Positions 11,893-21,492 of a stretch of 64,000 bases of DNA are shown in pieces (the stretch's first letter is position 1; the number at the start of each line of letters is the position of its first letter). The DNA is from Batkoa obscura (Eukaryota; Entomophthoromycota; Entomophthoromycetes; Entomophthorales; Batkoaceae). The position numbers and the translations under genes are program-made. The notes below the pieces were generated by a model that ran no database searches, had not been told where the DNA came from, and was given only the letters and a program-made list of their open reading frames with translations. The stretch is taken from positions 1,674,001 to 1,738,000 of the forward strand of contig JASVEC010000004.1 of assembly GCA_030770535.1 (NCBI GenBank), written 5' to 3'.

Positions 11893-13744
11893 ATGTTTGC
11901 ATTAAAATACATCACTTCTTTAGCTCTACTTTATTTGATGAATTTGCCACGCTATGTCACTAAAGAAGTTGTGTATAATTTAACTATAACACTGGGCGTA
12001 GCGAATCCAAATTGTTTTGGTAGTCCACAGGTATTAGTTAATGGTATATCACCTGGTCCCGTAATAAGAGCAAAGGAGAATGATTTATTAATTATTAATA
12101 TAGTAAATAATTTACCAAAAGATGAATTTACAATGCATTACCACGGCTTACACCAAAAAGGTACTCCATTTTATGATGGTGTGCCATTTATGACTCAATT
12201 ACCAATTCCTTCAAAACAGTCTTATCAACATCGTATCAATTTAATAGGGCAGCATGGCTCATATTTATATCATTCACATACAAAGACACATGCATTGACA
12301 GCATTAGGGGCCCTAATAATTGACCCAAAAGATGAAGAGCCATTTAAATATGATGAAGAATTAATACTGGTGCTAAGCGATAATTTATTTGCATCCCAAG
12401 GTCCTCCGCCACCAAGTGAAGGAAAGGCTAAACTAAATAAATTAAAGAATAGCACAGTGATCAACAGTAATAGTAGTATAAAAAGAAATAGCTCGAATCA
12501 TACCATAATAAATAAAAGAAACATCCGTATGAATCACAACGATGATAACTACACACTGTTTATTAATGGGTTCCCAAGCACTAATTTATATCACTTGAAT
12601 AAAGATATGGATAAAGAATGTAAACCGACAGTGTTTTCAGTTGATCCAAATAAAGTATATAGGCTGAGGTTGATTAGTGGAACAACAAAAGAGTACATGT
12701 CATTTGCGATAGCAGGACATGTTTTAGAAGTAGTTGAGGTAGAAGGATTTTATGTTAAGCCAGTTAAACTAGACAAAATACCTGTGCATTCGGGACAAAG
12801 ATATTCAATTTTAATTAAAACAGATCATTCTAGAAAAACCGAATTTAACATTCATGCTCACTCTTTGAAATCAAATATCAACAATAATCCTTTAATTGCA
12901 TTTGCTAAATTGAGCTACCTAAGTGATAATAGTAATATTAGTAATTCCAACAACACAACTATAAGATTAGGGGAAATACAACCTTATTTAAGGAACTTTG
13001 GTATTTTATTTTCTGATACAATACATATATTCTAATATTTTTTTAGATAAAAAGATAATAACTTTAGACGGTGATTATAATGTACCATTTGATCTTGATT
13101 GGCCGATGGATTTCCGTATGTATGGTAGTAATTTAAAAGCAGCTTCAAATCTGTTTGTTCCGTTAAATCCAGTACCATTAAAAGAAGCAACAAAGAAATT
13201 TTACTTTAGGATTACCCATGAAGAAAAAGAAGAAGAAGAAGCTCCAAGATGGTATGTTAACGGAACCACGTTAAAAATGCCCAACTTTAATTTGCTAAAA
13301 GAAGCTTATAAAAATAACACTCACACTTATGATAATACAAATTATCAGCTAGTCCATTTAGAAAAAGATGAGGTGATTGAAGTTACAATTCAAAACACGG
13401 TGGATTTAGCAGGTTTATGTGATAATCACCCATGGCATTTGCATGGCCATTCATTTTGGGATTTAGGTTCTGGACCAGGTACTTATAACCCGAACGATGA
13501 TAAATCATTAAACAAAATACCAATTTTAAGAGATACTTTTACATTTTCATTAAACTTACCACAGGGTAATTTGACGCCAAAAGAAGACTGTGGTTGGCAT
13601 ACGATTCGATTTGTTACTGATAATCCAGGGTTATGGATCTTCCATTGTCATATATTAAAACATATGGATTATGGAATGATTATATACTTTATGGAAGGTT
13701 ACAAGGATCTACCACCATATCCATCTGATATTACACTTATGTAA
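11893..13744 (+). CDS. Secreted multicopper oxidase (laccase/ferroxidase-like)
   Basis: Exons 11893-13000 and 13047-13744, 601 aa. Hydrophobic N-terminus (signal peptide), three cupredoxin domains. Copper motifs: HYHGLH (about 82-87), YHSHTKTH (about 126-133), HPWHLHGHSF, and HCHILKHMDYGM near the C-terminus, which supplies the T1 Cys-His and the trinuclear site. The residue ten after the T1 Cys is Met, the usual axial ligand of low- to medium-potential enzymes, rather than the Leu/Phe of many fungal laccases. A low-complexity Asn/Lys insert (about 175-215) with several N-glycosylation sequons interrupts domain 2. Likely an extracellular phenol or Fe(II) oxidase. No Fet3-type C-terminal membrane anchor is seen and no iron permease gene adjoins it, so ferroxidase coupling is not indicated. 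Confidence 0.93.
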
Positions 13745-14112
13745 AAATAAATTATATAACATTTCAACTTTAATACTATTATTTGGACTTTATTATATAT
13801 AATATTTTTAATTTTCTGTGATATGTTGATAATTATTAAAACAACAAAGTAAAAATACTACATTGATATAAACTTTGTATACTATAGGTATGCTTTAATC
13901 ACAATTATTAATATTTAAGATAAAGAACATAAATAATATAGCATAATAACCAGAATAGGTGATAATTTATTATAAAGAGTTTTTTATCAACGGAAAATTG
14001 CTCTTTACTAGCCTTTTACTCTGGTACGTATTTTGAGAATACGTTAAACTGATGCAAATAGAATGACATACAAAAAGAGCAATTTCATTTTTATTGCTTT
14101 TTCTTTAAAAAT
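13745..14112. other. Intergenic
   Basis: 368 bp spacer with poly-A/T tracts; presumably the multicopper oxidase terminator and the CMP kinase promoter. Nothing else seen. Confidence 0.4.
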
Positions 14113-15029
14113 ATGTTAATTCAAAAAATAGCGCCCAAATATAATTTAGCTCCGATAAAGTTGTATACTACAATGAGAAAGAGATTTCAATTAGCAATTG
14201 ATGGTCCAGCAGCATCCGGAAAAAGTGAGTTATGACTTACACTAAAATTAACTAGCACTAAATCGAACTTAAATAAGGTACTACCGCAAAACTGGTTGCG
14301 AAAGAGCTAGGCTTTGATTATTTAGATACTGGTATACCTATGCTATTATTTGTTACTACCTACTAATACAATTTTTTTTAGGAGCGTTATATAGAGCAGT
14401 AATAACTTTAAACAATAAAGCAGATTTTAAACTAATGATTAAAGGTAACATTAAAAGCGATGCAAAACCAAATATTTAAAGATGAGGACAAGATACACCA
14501 AGACAATAGAATCATTAATTTGTTGAGTGATTTAAATGTCAATATGAAAATGCAAGAAGGTATAAATAGAATATACTTAAATGGGAAAGAGATAACAGAA
14601 GAAATAAGAGACATAAAGGTGACAGAAAAAGTGTCACAAATTGCCAACATTTCTGAAGTTAGAAAAAAATTATACGACTATCAAATTTCAAGAGCGAATG
14701 ATGAAAATGAATTAAACGGTATTGTAATGGAAGGAAGAGATATCGGTAGTGTAGTTTTACCAAACGCTGATGTTAAAATTTTCTTATTAGCAGATGTGGA
14801 TTCAAGAGCTAAAAGAAGATATGATGAATTAAAAAAGAACAATAAATTAGACGCTACCTTTGAAGCTATTTTTAAAAGTATAAAAGAAAGAGATCATGCT
14901 GATTACACTAGAAAATTATCACCCCTATTAAAGGCAAAAGATGCCATCTCAATTGATACTTCTAATTTAAGTATCAGGGAGCAAGTGGATAAGATTGTTA
15001 CAATAGTTGACGAAAAATTAAATAAATAA
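14113..15029 (+). CDS. cmk: Bacterial-type CMP/dCMP kinase
   Basis: Exons 14113-14224, 14278-14331, 14382-14398 (17-nt microexon), 14445-15029, 255 aa. Motifs of bacterial Cmk, not of eukaryotic UMP/CMP kinase: P-loop GPAASGKSTT, DTGALYRAVTLKA, EEIRDIKV..KVSQIA, EGRDIGSVV, AKRRYDEL, KERDHADYTRKLSPL and DAISIDTSNLS. It phosphorylates CMP and dCMP with ATP. A leader of about 20 residues precedes the kinase fold (alternative Met at codon 21, 14173) and could be an organelle-targeting peptide. The 46-nt intron 14399-14444 is needed: without it the frame breaks, and with it the conserved ALYRAVTLKA block is restored. Convergent with the next gene, with 50 bp between stop codons. Confidence 0.92.
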
Positions 15030-15079
15030 ACATAATAGAGTATGCAGTATTAACTATTATAAATTTTAGTTTAAAATTT

Positions 15080-15852
15080 TTATTCTAAATTATTACTGTT
15101 ACTATTATACAAACTTATTTGCTCCTCTTTACTAAGATTGTATCTTCCCCTCCAAGCTTCCCAATCAATTATCCCGTTATTTATATTATGTATTAACTCG
15201 TTAAAATTTGTTTCATCAATGAAACCGTACCAATCGCCCTTAGGGTAGTGAATTACGTTTCCAGCATATCTAAAGGCTAATAAGTATAGGCAGACAGATA
15301 TTAGAATCTTACTTACTTATGGCCACCAATATGAGAAACTTTAAAAGTATAAAACTCCGATTTAATTAACTGGACCCCTTTTTCATAAACTTTAGTTCCA
15401 ATAGTACCGCATCGGCAATCTACTTCATTATGGGTACAAACTAATAATTGATTTTTTGAACTTAACGTTTGATATTTCAAATCTTTAAAAACTTTTTGAA
15501 ACTCTTCAATAGTATTAATATTATTAAAAACTAATTTATCCACAAACTCCTTTAGTTTTAAGTCCTTTAATAAAACTCTAACTCCTAATGGAAACACTAC
15601 TATACTATCCTCTTTTTCATCTTGATTGTAAATGCTACTTATTTTTATTCTTTCTTTTTGTTGACTATTATATCCTTGCATCATCACACTAAATAGCTCC
15701 ATATGAAAACCGCTGGTTTTTTGAATTGCTTTTGGCCAACTTTCATGCCTTGTTGATATTCCTAAATGATAATCATACTTTTTGACCGTTCCATATAATA
15801 TTTCTTTTTTACTGGAATAGGGTCGAACTGTTTGTAGAATTATTCTTTTCAT
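15080..15852 (-). CDS. AIM32: Aim32/Apd1-like thioredoxin-fold [2Fe-2S] protein (sucrase/ferredoxin-like family)
   Basis: Exons 15852-15317 and 15269-15080, 241 aa. Family hallmarks are CTHNEVDCRCGTIG and HIGGHKYAGN (Cys and His cluster ligands), followed by VIHYPKGDWYG. The second exon begins after CTTTAG; the earlier TTAG acceptor would give an immediate stop. The N-terminus (MKRIILQTVRPYSSKK) is basic and looks mitochondrial, favouring an Aim32-type matrix or intermembrane-space protein over cytosolic Apd1. Yeast Aim32 is linked to mitochondrial thiol redox quality control. The choice between the two yeast paralogues is inference. Confidence 0.85.
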
Positions 15853-16000
15853 AATTGACTAAAAAATAAAGTAAAATTTCGAGAATCACTTTCTGTTTCA
15901 ATTTATTGTTCACTTTTTAAGTTTAAAATTTAAAACGCTATTAAACGAATTTTATATAAAACCTGTACAGTTAATTATAGTAAAAATTAAAATTAAAATA

Positions 16001-16099
16001 TAGGGATGTATTTTTGTTCAAGGATTTTACTAGCAATTCTTCCATTCAAATAGTGCTTAAAAGATGGAAAAAGTGATGAAGCCAAAAAAAACATCCCCA
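16001..16099 (-). mobile_element. ~100-bp TA-flanked MITE, copy a
   Basis: Begins TAGGGATGTATTTTT and ends AACATCCCCA, flanked by TA on both sides. Alignable over its length with six other copies in the window; orientation given relative to the copy at 58777-58874. Confidence 0.8.
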
Positions 16100-16789
16100 T
16101 ATGTTTATTTTCGTTACCTTTGGGGATAGAAATTTATTTTCAATACTAATATTAATTCAACAACCATAGAGTAAATGGGACATTTAGATTTTAAGAATCA
16201 GTTTTCAAATTACCAAAATACTATTTAAAATTAACAGAAGAATGTCTTAAAACCCCTCAACTATTCATTCAAGAAAGCTATTACACTCGATGACAAACTC
16301 TTTTGAATCTTTTGTTCTTTTTAGCGGCTCTAATAATATCATATCATATTGTATTTTTTAATCACTACATCAGTTATTATAAAAAACAAAAAACAAAATT
16401 TTAGTACCAAGTGTACCTTTTTTTAAAAATTAACCTAGAGATAATATTAAACTAGCCAAAAAAAGCCTCCTTAATTTGTAATCAAATTTCACAATTTTAA
16501 GAAAAATTATAATTCTACTTCAGTTCATTGATCCAGCAATTATCTTTATCCTCATTTCAACAAAGCTTTGAAATCTCTAAGCCCAAAATGTTACAATAAA
16601 GGAACAAAAAACAAAAAAAGCAGGGGCTGAAATTTTTGTTGATATCAAAGAATAATTCCTAAATTAAGTAAATTCTAGCCCAAATTTGTGTCAAATAAAT
16701 GAATTGTAGGTTAAGTTTATTCTTGATTTTAGTTTTAATATTGATTAAGTTGAGGGGGAAGGTGGATAACAATAAAGAATATATATAAA

Positions 16790-16799
16790 GGAGGTTTCG
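16790..16799 (+). promoter_or_regulatory. TATA-box-like element
   Basis: TATATAAAG lies about 80 nt upstream of the start codon at 16880, a usual distance for a core promoter. Weak evidence in such AT-rich DNA, but it is followed by a GC-richer GAGG. Confidence 0.35.
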
Positions 16800-16879
16800 A
16801 ATGTGAACTTAAAATATTTGTTTTTGGGTATAGTTTAATTAATTTAGCAGCGAGTTTTTATAATAATTTAATATTCAAA

Positions 16880-17608
16880 ATGAAAAAGACGGATATCAAT
16901 AGTTCAATAATAAATATAATGAATAGCTCTATTTTTACTGTCAGTATTATATGTAGCTTAGTATTTAATTTTTGTTTGAGCTCAATTGATTATTTATTAG
17001 GTATATTACTTATGTACCATTACTATACGTTTATTTACTCTTTTTCTAGCTGTTTTAATAATCGATAAACAGCTCCCTTTTACACAACAGTATTTTGAAG
17101 CGAATAAAATGGTAGGTATTATGTGTATAGTGATATGTGGCATGAGTACTGTAGAAACAACACTTCGATTAATTATTAGTAGAAATGAAGGGTCAAAATT
17201 CAAGATAGTAGTGATCATGGACTTATTGATAACTTGCTTTTTATTTTTTGCTCAACTTTCTTTGGGTTGTTTAGATAGGTTTGAGTATATTCCTTTTATC
17301 TCTTCTTTTTTAATTATTAGACTGCTATTTGTCTATTTAAAAGCTAGTATTAGTGATAACAAAGAGGTAAGCTTAATTGTATTATTGATAATTTGTGTTT
17401 AAACTTAAATTTTTGTTGTTAGTTTCAAGAAATAGGAGATGATACGACAAGCTTTAATTATTGTATGGAACAGTTAAAGAATAAAGAAGAAGAAATAGAA
17501 GGATTAAACAAATTGATAGCAGATTTTCAGTTAAAATTAAACTCAAAAAGCACCATCTATCAAACTACTGCCACTATATTAACGGCTCATTCTAGTGAAA
17601 CTTATTAA
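16880..17608 (+). CDS. Divergent voltage-sensor domain protein with coiled-coil tail (VSD-B)
   Basis: Exons 16880-17000, 17050-17366, 17423-17608, 207 aa. Four hydrophobic segments (about 17-41, 60-83, 91-115, 119-138), then a short coiled coil LKNKEEEIEGLNKLIADF (about 160-185). Key positions match Hv1 spacing: S2 Glu76 and Arg80 (spacing 4), S3 Asp98 (IVVIMDLL), S4 Arg131 exactly 33 residues later. As in VSD-A the next gating positions are uncharged and a basic residue (Lys138) sits seven after the first Arg. S1 has Asn30 where Hv1 has its proton-selective Asp. No pore domain. Lies 171 bp upstream of HP1-B on the same strand. Function unknown; most likely a sister of VSD-A. Confidence 0.55.
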
Positions 17609-17779
17609 GTTTTTTTGTAATAAAATTAATTTATTTTTTAATATTGTTGTTTGTTGTTTGTTGTTTCTAAATTATGAAATAGATTTTTAAATTTAATAAT
17701 TGAAAAATTTCTCAATCAACTTTGAAAATTTAAACTCACAAAAGTTCATGCAACGAAAAACATTTTTAATTTTTTTAAA

Positions 17780-18512
17780 ATGGATAGACATTACGATGAG
17801 GAGCTATTAGATAATGAGCCAGAAGAATACGAAGTAGAAACCATACTAACCCATTCCTACCATGATGTAATAAGATGAATAGTTGATTTCTTTAAAAGGG
17901 TATACTAATGTTTTAACTAATAGCACAAATTCTTTTATACCATCAAATGGAAGAACTATGATCATGAAAATAACACAATTGAACCTGAAGAGAATTTGTA
18001 ATTATAATAAATCACTTGAAAAGATTTAAAGCTAACTTTTATAATAAAAATGACAGAGAAAATGCGGATGAAGCTTTAATTGCTTACTGGACAAAAACAG
18101 AGGAAAATAAGGGCAATAAAAATTTAACCGAAGAAGAAGAAAGTATGATAGAAAAGTATGTCCCCCCAGGTTTAATACGACAAGAGTTACCAATAACTCT
18201 AAATTATCCACCAAACAGTATGGGAGATTGGAATGACAACATTAAAAGTATAGCTAATATTTATCCAATTGAAGATAAAGTTTATGTTTTTATTGAATGG
18301 TAAAACTAAATTTAAGATAAAACCATAACTTTTTATTTATTCTTATTTCATCAGGAAAGCTAAGCATTTTACTTTACACGATATAGAAGATGTCAAGCAT
18401 AAGATACCTCAAAAAGTTAGTTTTATTTGGTTTATTAATCATTTACTTTATTTTTTTATAGCTCATTAAATATTTCGAAAAACATATAGTTATCATGTCG
18501 GATAGAGACTAA
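17780..18512 (+). CDS. HP1-like chromodomain + chromo-shadow protein (copy B)
   Basis: Exons 17780-17866, 17924-17997, 18057-18299, 18355-18415, 18462-18512, 171 aa. Exons 2 and 4 have exactly the lengths (74 and 61 nt) of copy A, and all introns fall at equivalent codons. Chromodomain: EPEEYEVETI then FYTIKWKNYDHENNTIEPEENL. The cage residues (Tyr; Trp and Tyr of KWKNY) are kept, but the normally invariant Trp of the NTWEP block is Ile. Shadow domain: VYVFIEWKAKHF...KIPQKLIKYFEKH. The intron before exon 3 is taken as 17998-18056, with branch site GCTAAC and acceptor ACAG; it gives EENLENADEALIAYW, a good HP1 linker helix. Confidence 0.82.
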
Positions 18513-18637
18513 TCTTACTTATTAATATTAAATAAACTTTAATTCTAAAACTAATATTAAATTATCATAATTTAATCACTCTTTTTAAATTTATTCTATT
18601 TTTAACAGCGTCTTTCATCTCCTTTTTAACTTGTTAC

Positions 18638-19238
18638 CTAATAACCTAACTTCTTAAGCACACCAAGTCTAGCCTTACGTGGTTGGTCACGTAAGTAATA
18701 TAACTTAGCTCTACGGAATCCTTGGGAACTACGAAGTACCTTGATGCTTTTAACCATTGGTGAAAACACTCTAAATTTTTGCTCAACGCCGACTTTAAGT
18801 ACCATGTTTCTTAATGTGACGCTAGTGGTTGGCCCAGAACGATGTATAGCAATACAAATACCTGCAAAACTTGTTGTAACCTGCTTCTTTGCGTTACGAT
18901 AGAACTCAACTACCATCATATCCCCAGCTACTGCCCTTTCTGGTCCATCTTTTTTGAATAAAGCTGCACGATCGTCAGCAGTTCCATAACGTGTTACTAT
19001 ATCTTCGCGTACAATCTTCATGACATCTTTTACATTGCGTTGGCCAACTGGTATTTGTTCAGGTACAATTACGTTTTGTGGTGGGGTGTAAGTGGATAAA
19101 ACTGGGCAAAATTAATATTAATGAATTGGATTAAAATGTCTTATTAGTATTACCTGATGGAGTGGAAGATAGAACTCTCTTTGAAATGTTAGTTATTGAT
19201 GGCTTTAAAGTGGAGATTAAATTAGTTAATTTAAACAT
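18638..19238 (-). CDS. IMG1: Mitochondrial large-subunit ribosomal protein bL19m
   Basis: Exons 19238-19154 and 19101-18638, 182 aa. The N-terminal ~30 residues are basic and Ser/Thr-rich (MFKLTNLISTLKPS), a mitochondrial presequence. The body matches the bL19 barrel: GDMMVVEFYRNAKK, SFAGICIAIHRSG, VTLRNMVLKVGVEQKF, FSPMVKSIKVL and the C-terminal RRAKLYYLRDQPRKAR. Yeast orthologue Img1, animal MRPL19. Divergent from WRAP73 with 244 bp between start codons. Confidence 0.93.
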
Positions 19239-19482
19239 TTTATTTTATTTATTAAATATTCAAAACTTGAAAATTAAATTTCGAGTGAGATTTAAGTTAA
19301 ATTAGAATTGGGCATTTAATTATGGTAACTCAAATGGACAGGTCTAAGTTTACTTTTAATATCCATGCTACAGTCCTAAAAGCTCAAAAAATAACTTACT
19401 ACAGCCAATGAAGTTTGGTACTTTTTGAACTATAAAATTCAGAATAAAATCAAAAAAAAATGACAAATCAAAAAAATCAAAA
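19239..19482. promoter_or_regulatory. Bidirectional promoter, bL19m / WRAP73
   Basis: Only 244 bp separate the two start codons, so both promoters must lie here or overlap the 5' ends. Confidence 0.5.
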
Positions 19483-19525
19483 ATGGATCTCAGCAATTAT
19501 TATCCTCAACAACGAGGTCAAGTGA
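19460..19525 (+). promoter_or_regulatory. Short upstream ORF overlapping the WRAP73 start
   Basis: An ATG 23 nt before the WRAP73 start opens a 21-codon frame in another phase and ends inside the WRAP73 coding region. If transcription starts upstream of it, scanning ribosomes would be diverted, lowering WRAP73 translation. Confidence 0.35.
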
Positions 19526-21272
19526 AACTAAGCAATAGCTATTCCTATCTATGTTACGCCAATGGAGATAAAATTATTATTCGAAACCCATTGGAAATGG
19601 AATTTATTCGACAGATTGAATGTGGAGGAGAGATAGAAAGTTTGGACTTATCCATTGACAATGAACTTGTATTAGCAGTTATAAAAGACAGTAACAGGAT
19701 AGAGATTTATAATATTGAGAACGAAGGATGGAGGGCTATAATAGAGGATCAGTGTTTGGGTGTTAAGACGGCCTTATTTTCAGTAAACCCCAGATATTGT
19801 TTTGTGTATTCAGAGGTTAGGGTAAGCTGATTTATTTTTAGACTTAAGAAAGCTTCTTGAACTGTATTCATTAGTTAAGGATATCAATCTGGTCTCTCTG
19901 TGATAAAAAAGTGAAATATATAAATTGCCCAAAGTTTTATAATAAAGGTAAACACTGAAATAATAAGTAAAGTAAAATAATAAAATTTCATAGGTATAAG
20001 CTATAGGAATGATGACTTATATATGGCTCTATTAGAACGTAAAGATGGCAAAGATTATTTGGGAATATATAATACAGTAACTTGGAGCTTAAGAAAAGTA
20101 ATAAGAAATATTATTAGTTTTTGTATTTATTTAGTAATGTATTGTTCATTAGCACTTTCAACTTGAAACCATAGATGCAGCAGATGTTTCATGGTCGCAA
20201 GACGGTCAATTTATAGCCGTATGGGATAGCATCGTTACTGTAAGTTAAAAAGTCTAAGCAACAAATTAATACTTATTAAATGCTCTTTAGTATAAATTAT
20301 TTATTTATTCACCTGCTGGCTTTTTAATAACAAAATACTCCGCTTATAGTCATGGTTTAGGATTAAAAACAGTAGATTGGTCACCCTCTGGGCAGTTTAT
20401 TATGTTGGCTAGTTATGATGAGAAAGTAGATTATTTGCGTAGTATTATCAATTAATGATGCTAACAAATATTCTATTATTTAATTAGATCCGTTTGTTAA
20501 ACACTTACACCTGGCAACTGACTTTTGAACTCGAACATAGCAAGAAATTAAGTTCAAAAACAGAAATTTATAAAGAAAACCAAATTAGTACTTGGAAGAA
20601 ACCAGTGCTAAATCCTACCATTGATATAAAGAAGAGTCAACCTAATAAGCATTTATATTGTATATTTACTATTGTTATCATTCATGTTTATTAACTTGCT
20701 ATCGTTAGATTCAAAAGAAACAGCACCATATGCTGTACCATATATAAAACCTGACTCAGATGCGATAAACCTAAAAATGGGCATTGGTATCTGTGCTTTT
20801 AATCCGACTGGAAGGTATTTTGTGAGTAGGAATGGTAATAGCATAGAAACTGCAATAAGTATTAAAAATTAAAAACTAACTTAGATGCCATGCCTACAAG
20901 CTTATTTATATGGAAAACAGGGACCCCAGTACCTATATTTTATAGTGAACAGGTCAAAGAGGTTAAAATGGTTCAGTGGAATCCAATTGATACCGAATTA
21001 CTAGCATTCATTTCTGAGGGCAATCACTTGTATTTATGGTCCCCTAAACTAGGATTTCAATGTCATACGTTGAGCAAGAGTAAGTTTTTTGTTTTTCTCT
21101 TTCATGTTTGGGTTTGATATTTTTTCTGTGTTTAGTTGTGCAAATTACTTCCATTACTTGGTCTGAGAATGGGTTTTGTTTAATTGTTACTTCACTCGAT
21201 AAATTTTGTTTAGCCTTTCCTATTATTCCTGTAGATGAAGATGATAAGGAGAGTAATAAAAATGTTAAATAA
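19483..21272 (+). CDS. WRAP73: WRAP73/WDR8-like WD40 spindle-pole protein
   Basis: Nine exons: 19483-19821, 19875-19947, 19994-20097, 20153-20239, 20291-20425, 20488-20659, 20709-20834, 20885-21079, 21136-21272; 455 aa. Matches WRAP73 along its length: LRISIWSLCDKKVKYI, YMALLERKDGKDYLGIY, QFIAVWDSIVTYKLFIYSP, YSHGLGLKTVDWSPSGQF, MGIGICAFNPTGRYFVSRN, VQWNP and HLYLWSP. WD40 repeats form beta-propellers. In animals and fission yeast the protein (with SSX2IP/Msd1) anchors minus-end factors at centrosome or spindle pole. The length is close to the human protein. The N-terminus is shorter and less conserved. Confidence 0.9.
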
Positions 21273-21492
21273 TTAATTAAAAATACGAAAAAACAAAAAA
21301 ATTTATAGTAATTTATTTCAATAGTCAACATAATAAAATGAGACTAAATAAAAAAGTAACAGATAAAAAAATTTCATTTAGTATAAAAAAGCTCCAAAAT
21401 GTTTAAAATGATTTTGAAAAGATTAAAAAGCCTGAGTAAATTTGTCCCTTTACTCCTTCTAAAATAGTATTCGTATGTCACTTCCACTTGAT

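Larger units (their letters stand above)
15853..16879. other. Intergenic with one MITE and a TATA-like element
   Basis: 1.0 kb. Holds a ~100-bp TA-flanked element at 16001-16099 and a TATA-like box at 16790-16799. The rest is featureless AT-rich sequence. Confidence 0.5.

Noticed and set aside
14430-14480. Apparent frameshift in the CMP kinase gene
   Set aside because: A normal 46-nt intron (14399-14444, with a CTAAT branch site) joins the frames and restores the conserved ALYRAVTLKA block, so the gene is intact.
17998-18023. 26-nt intron in HP1-B
   Set aside because: It keeps frame but is too short. The acceptor ACAG at 18056 gives a 59-nt intron with a GCTAAC branch site and a better HP1-like linker.
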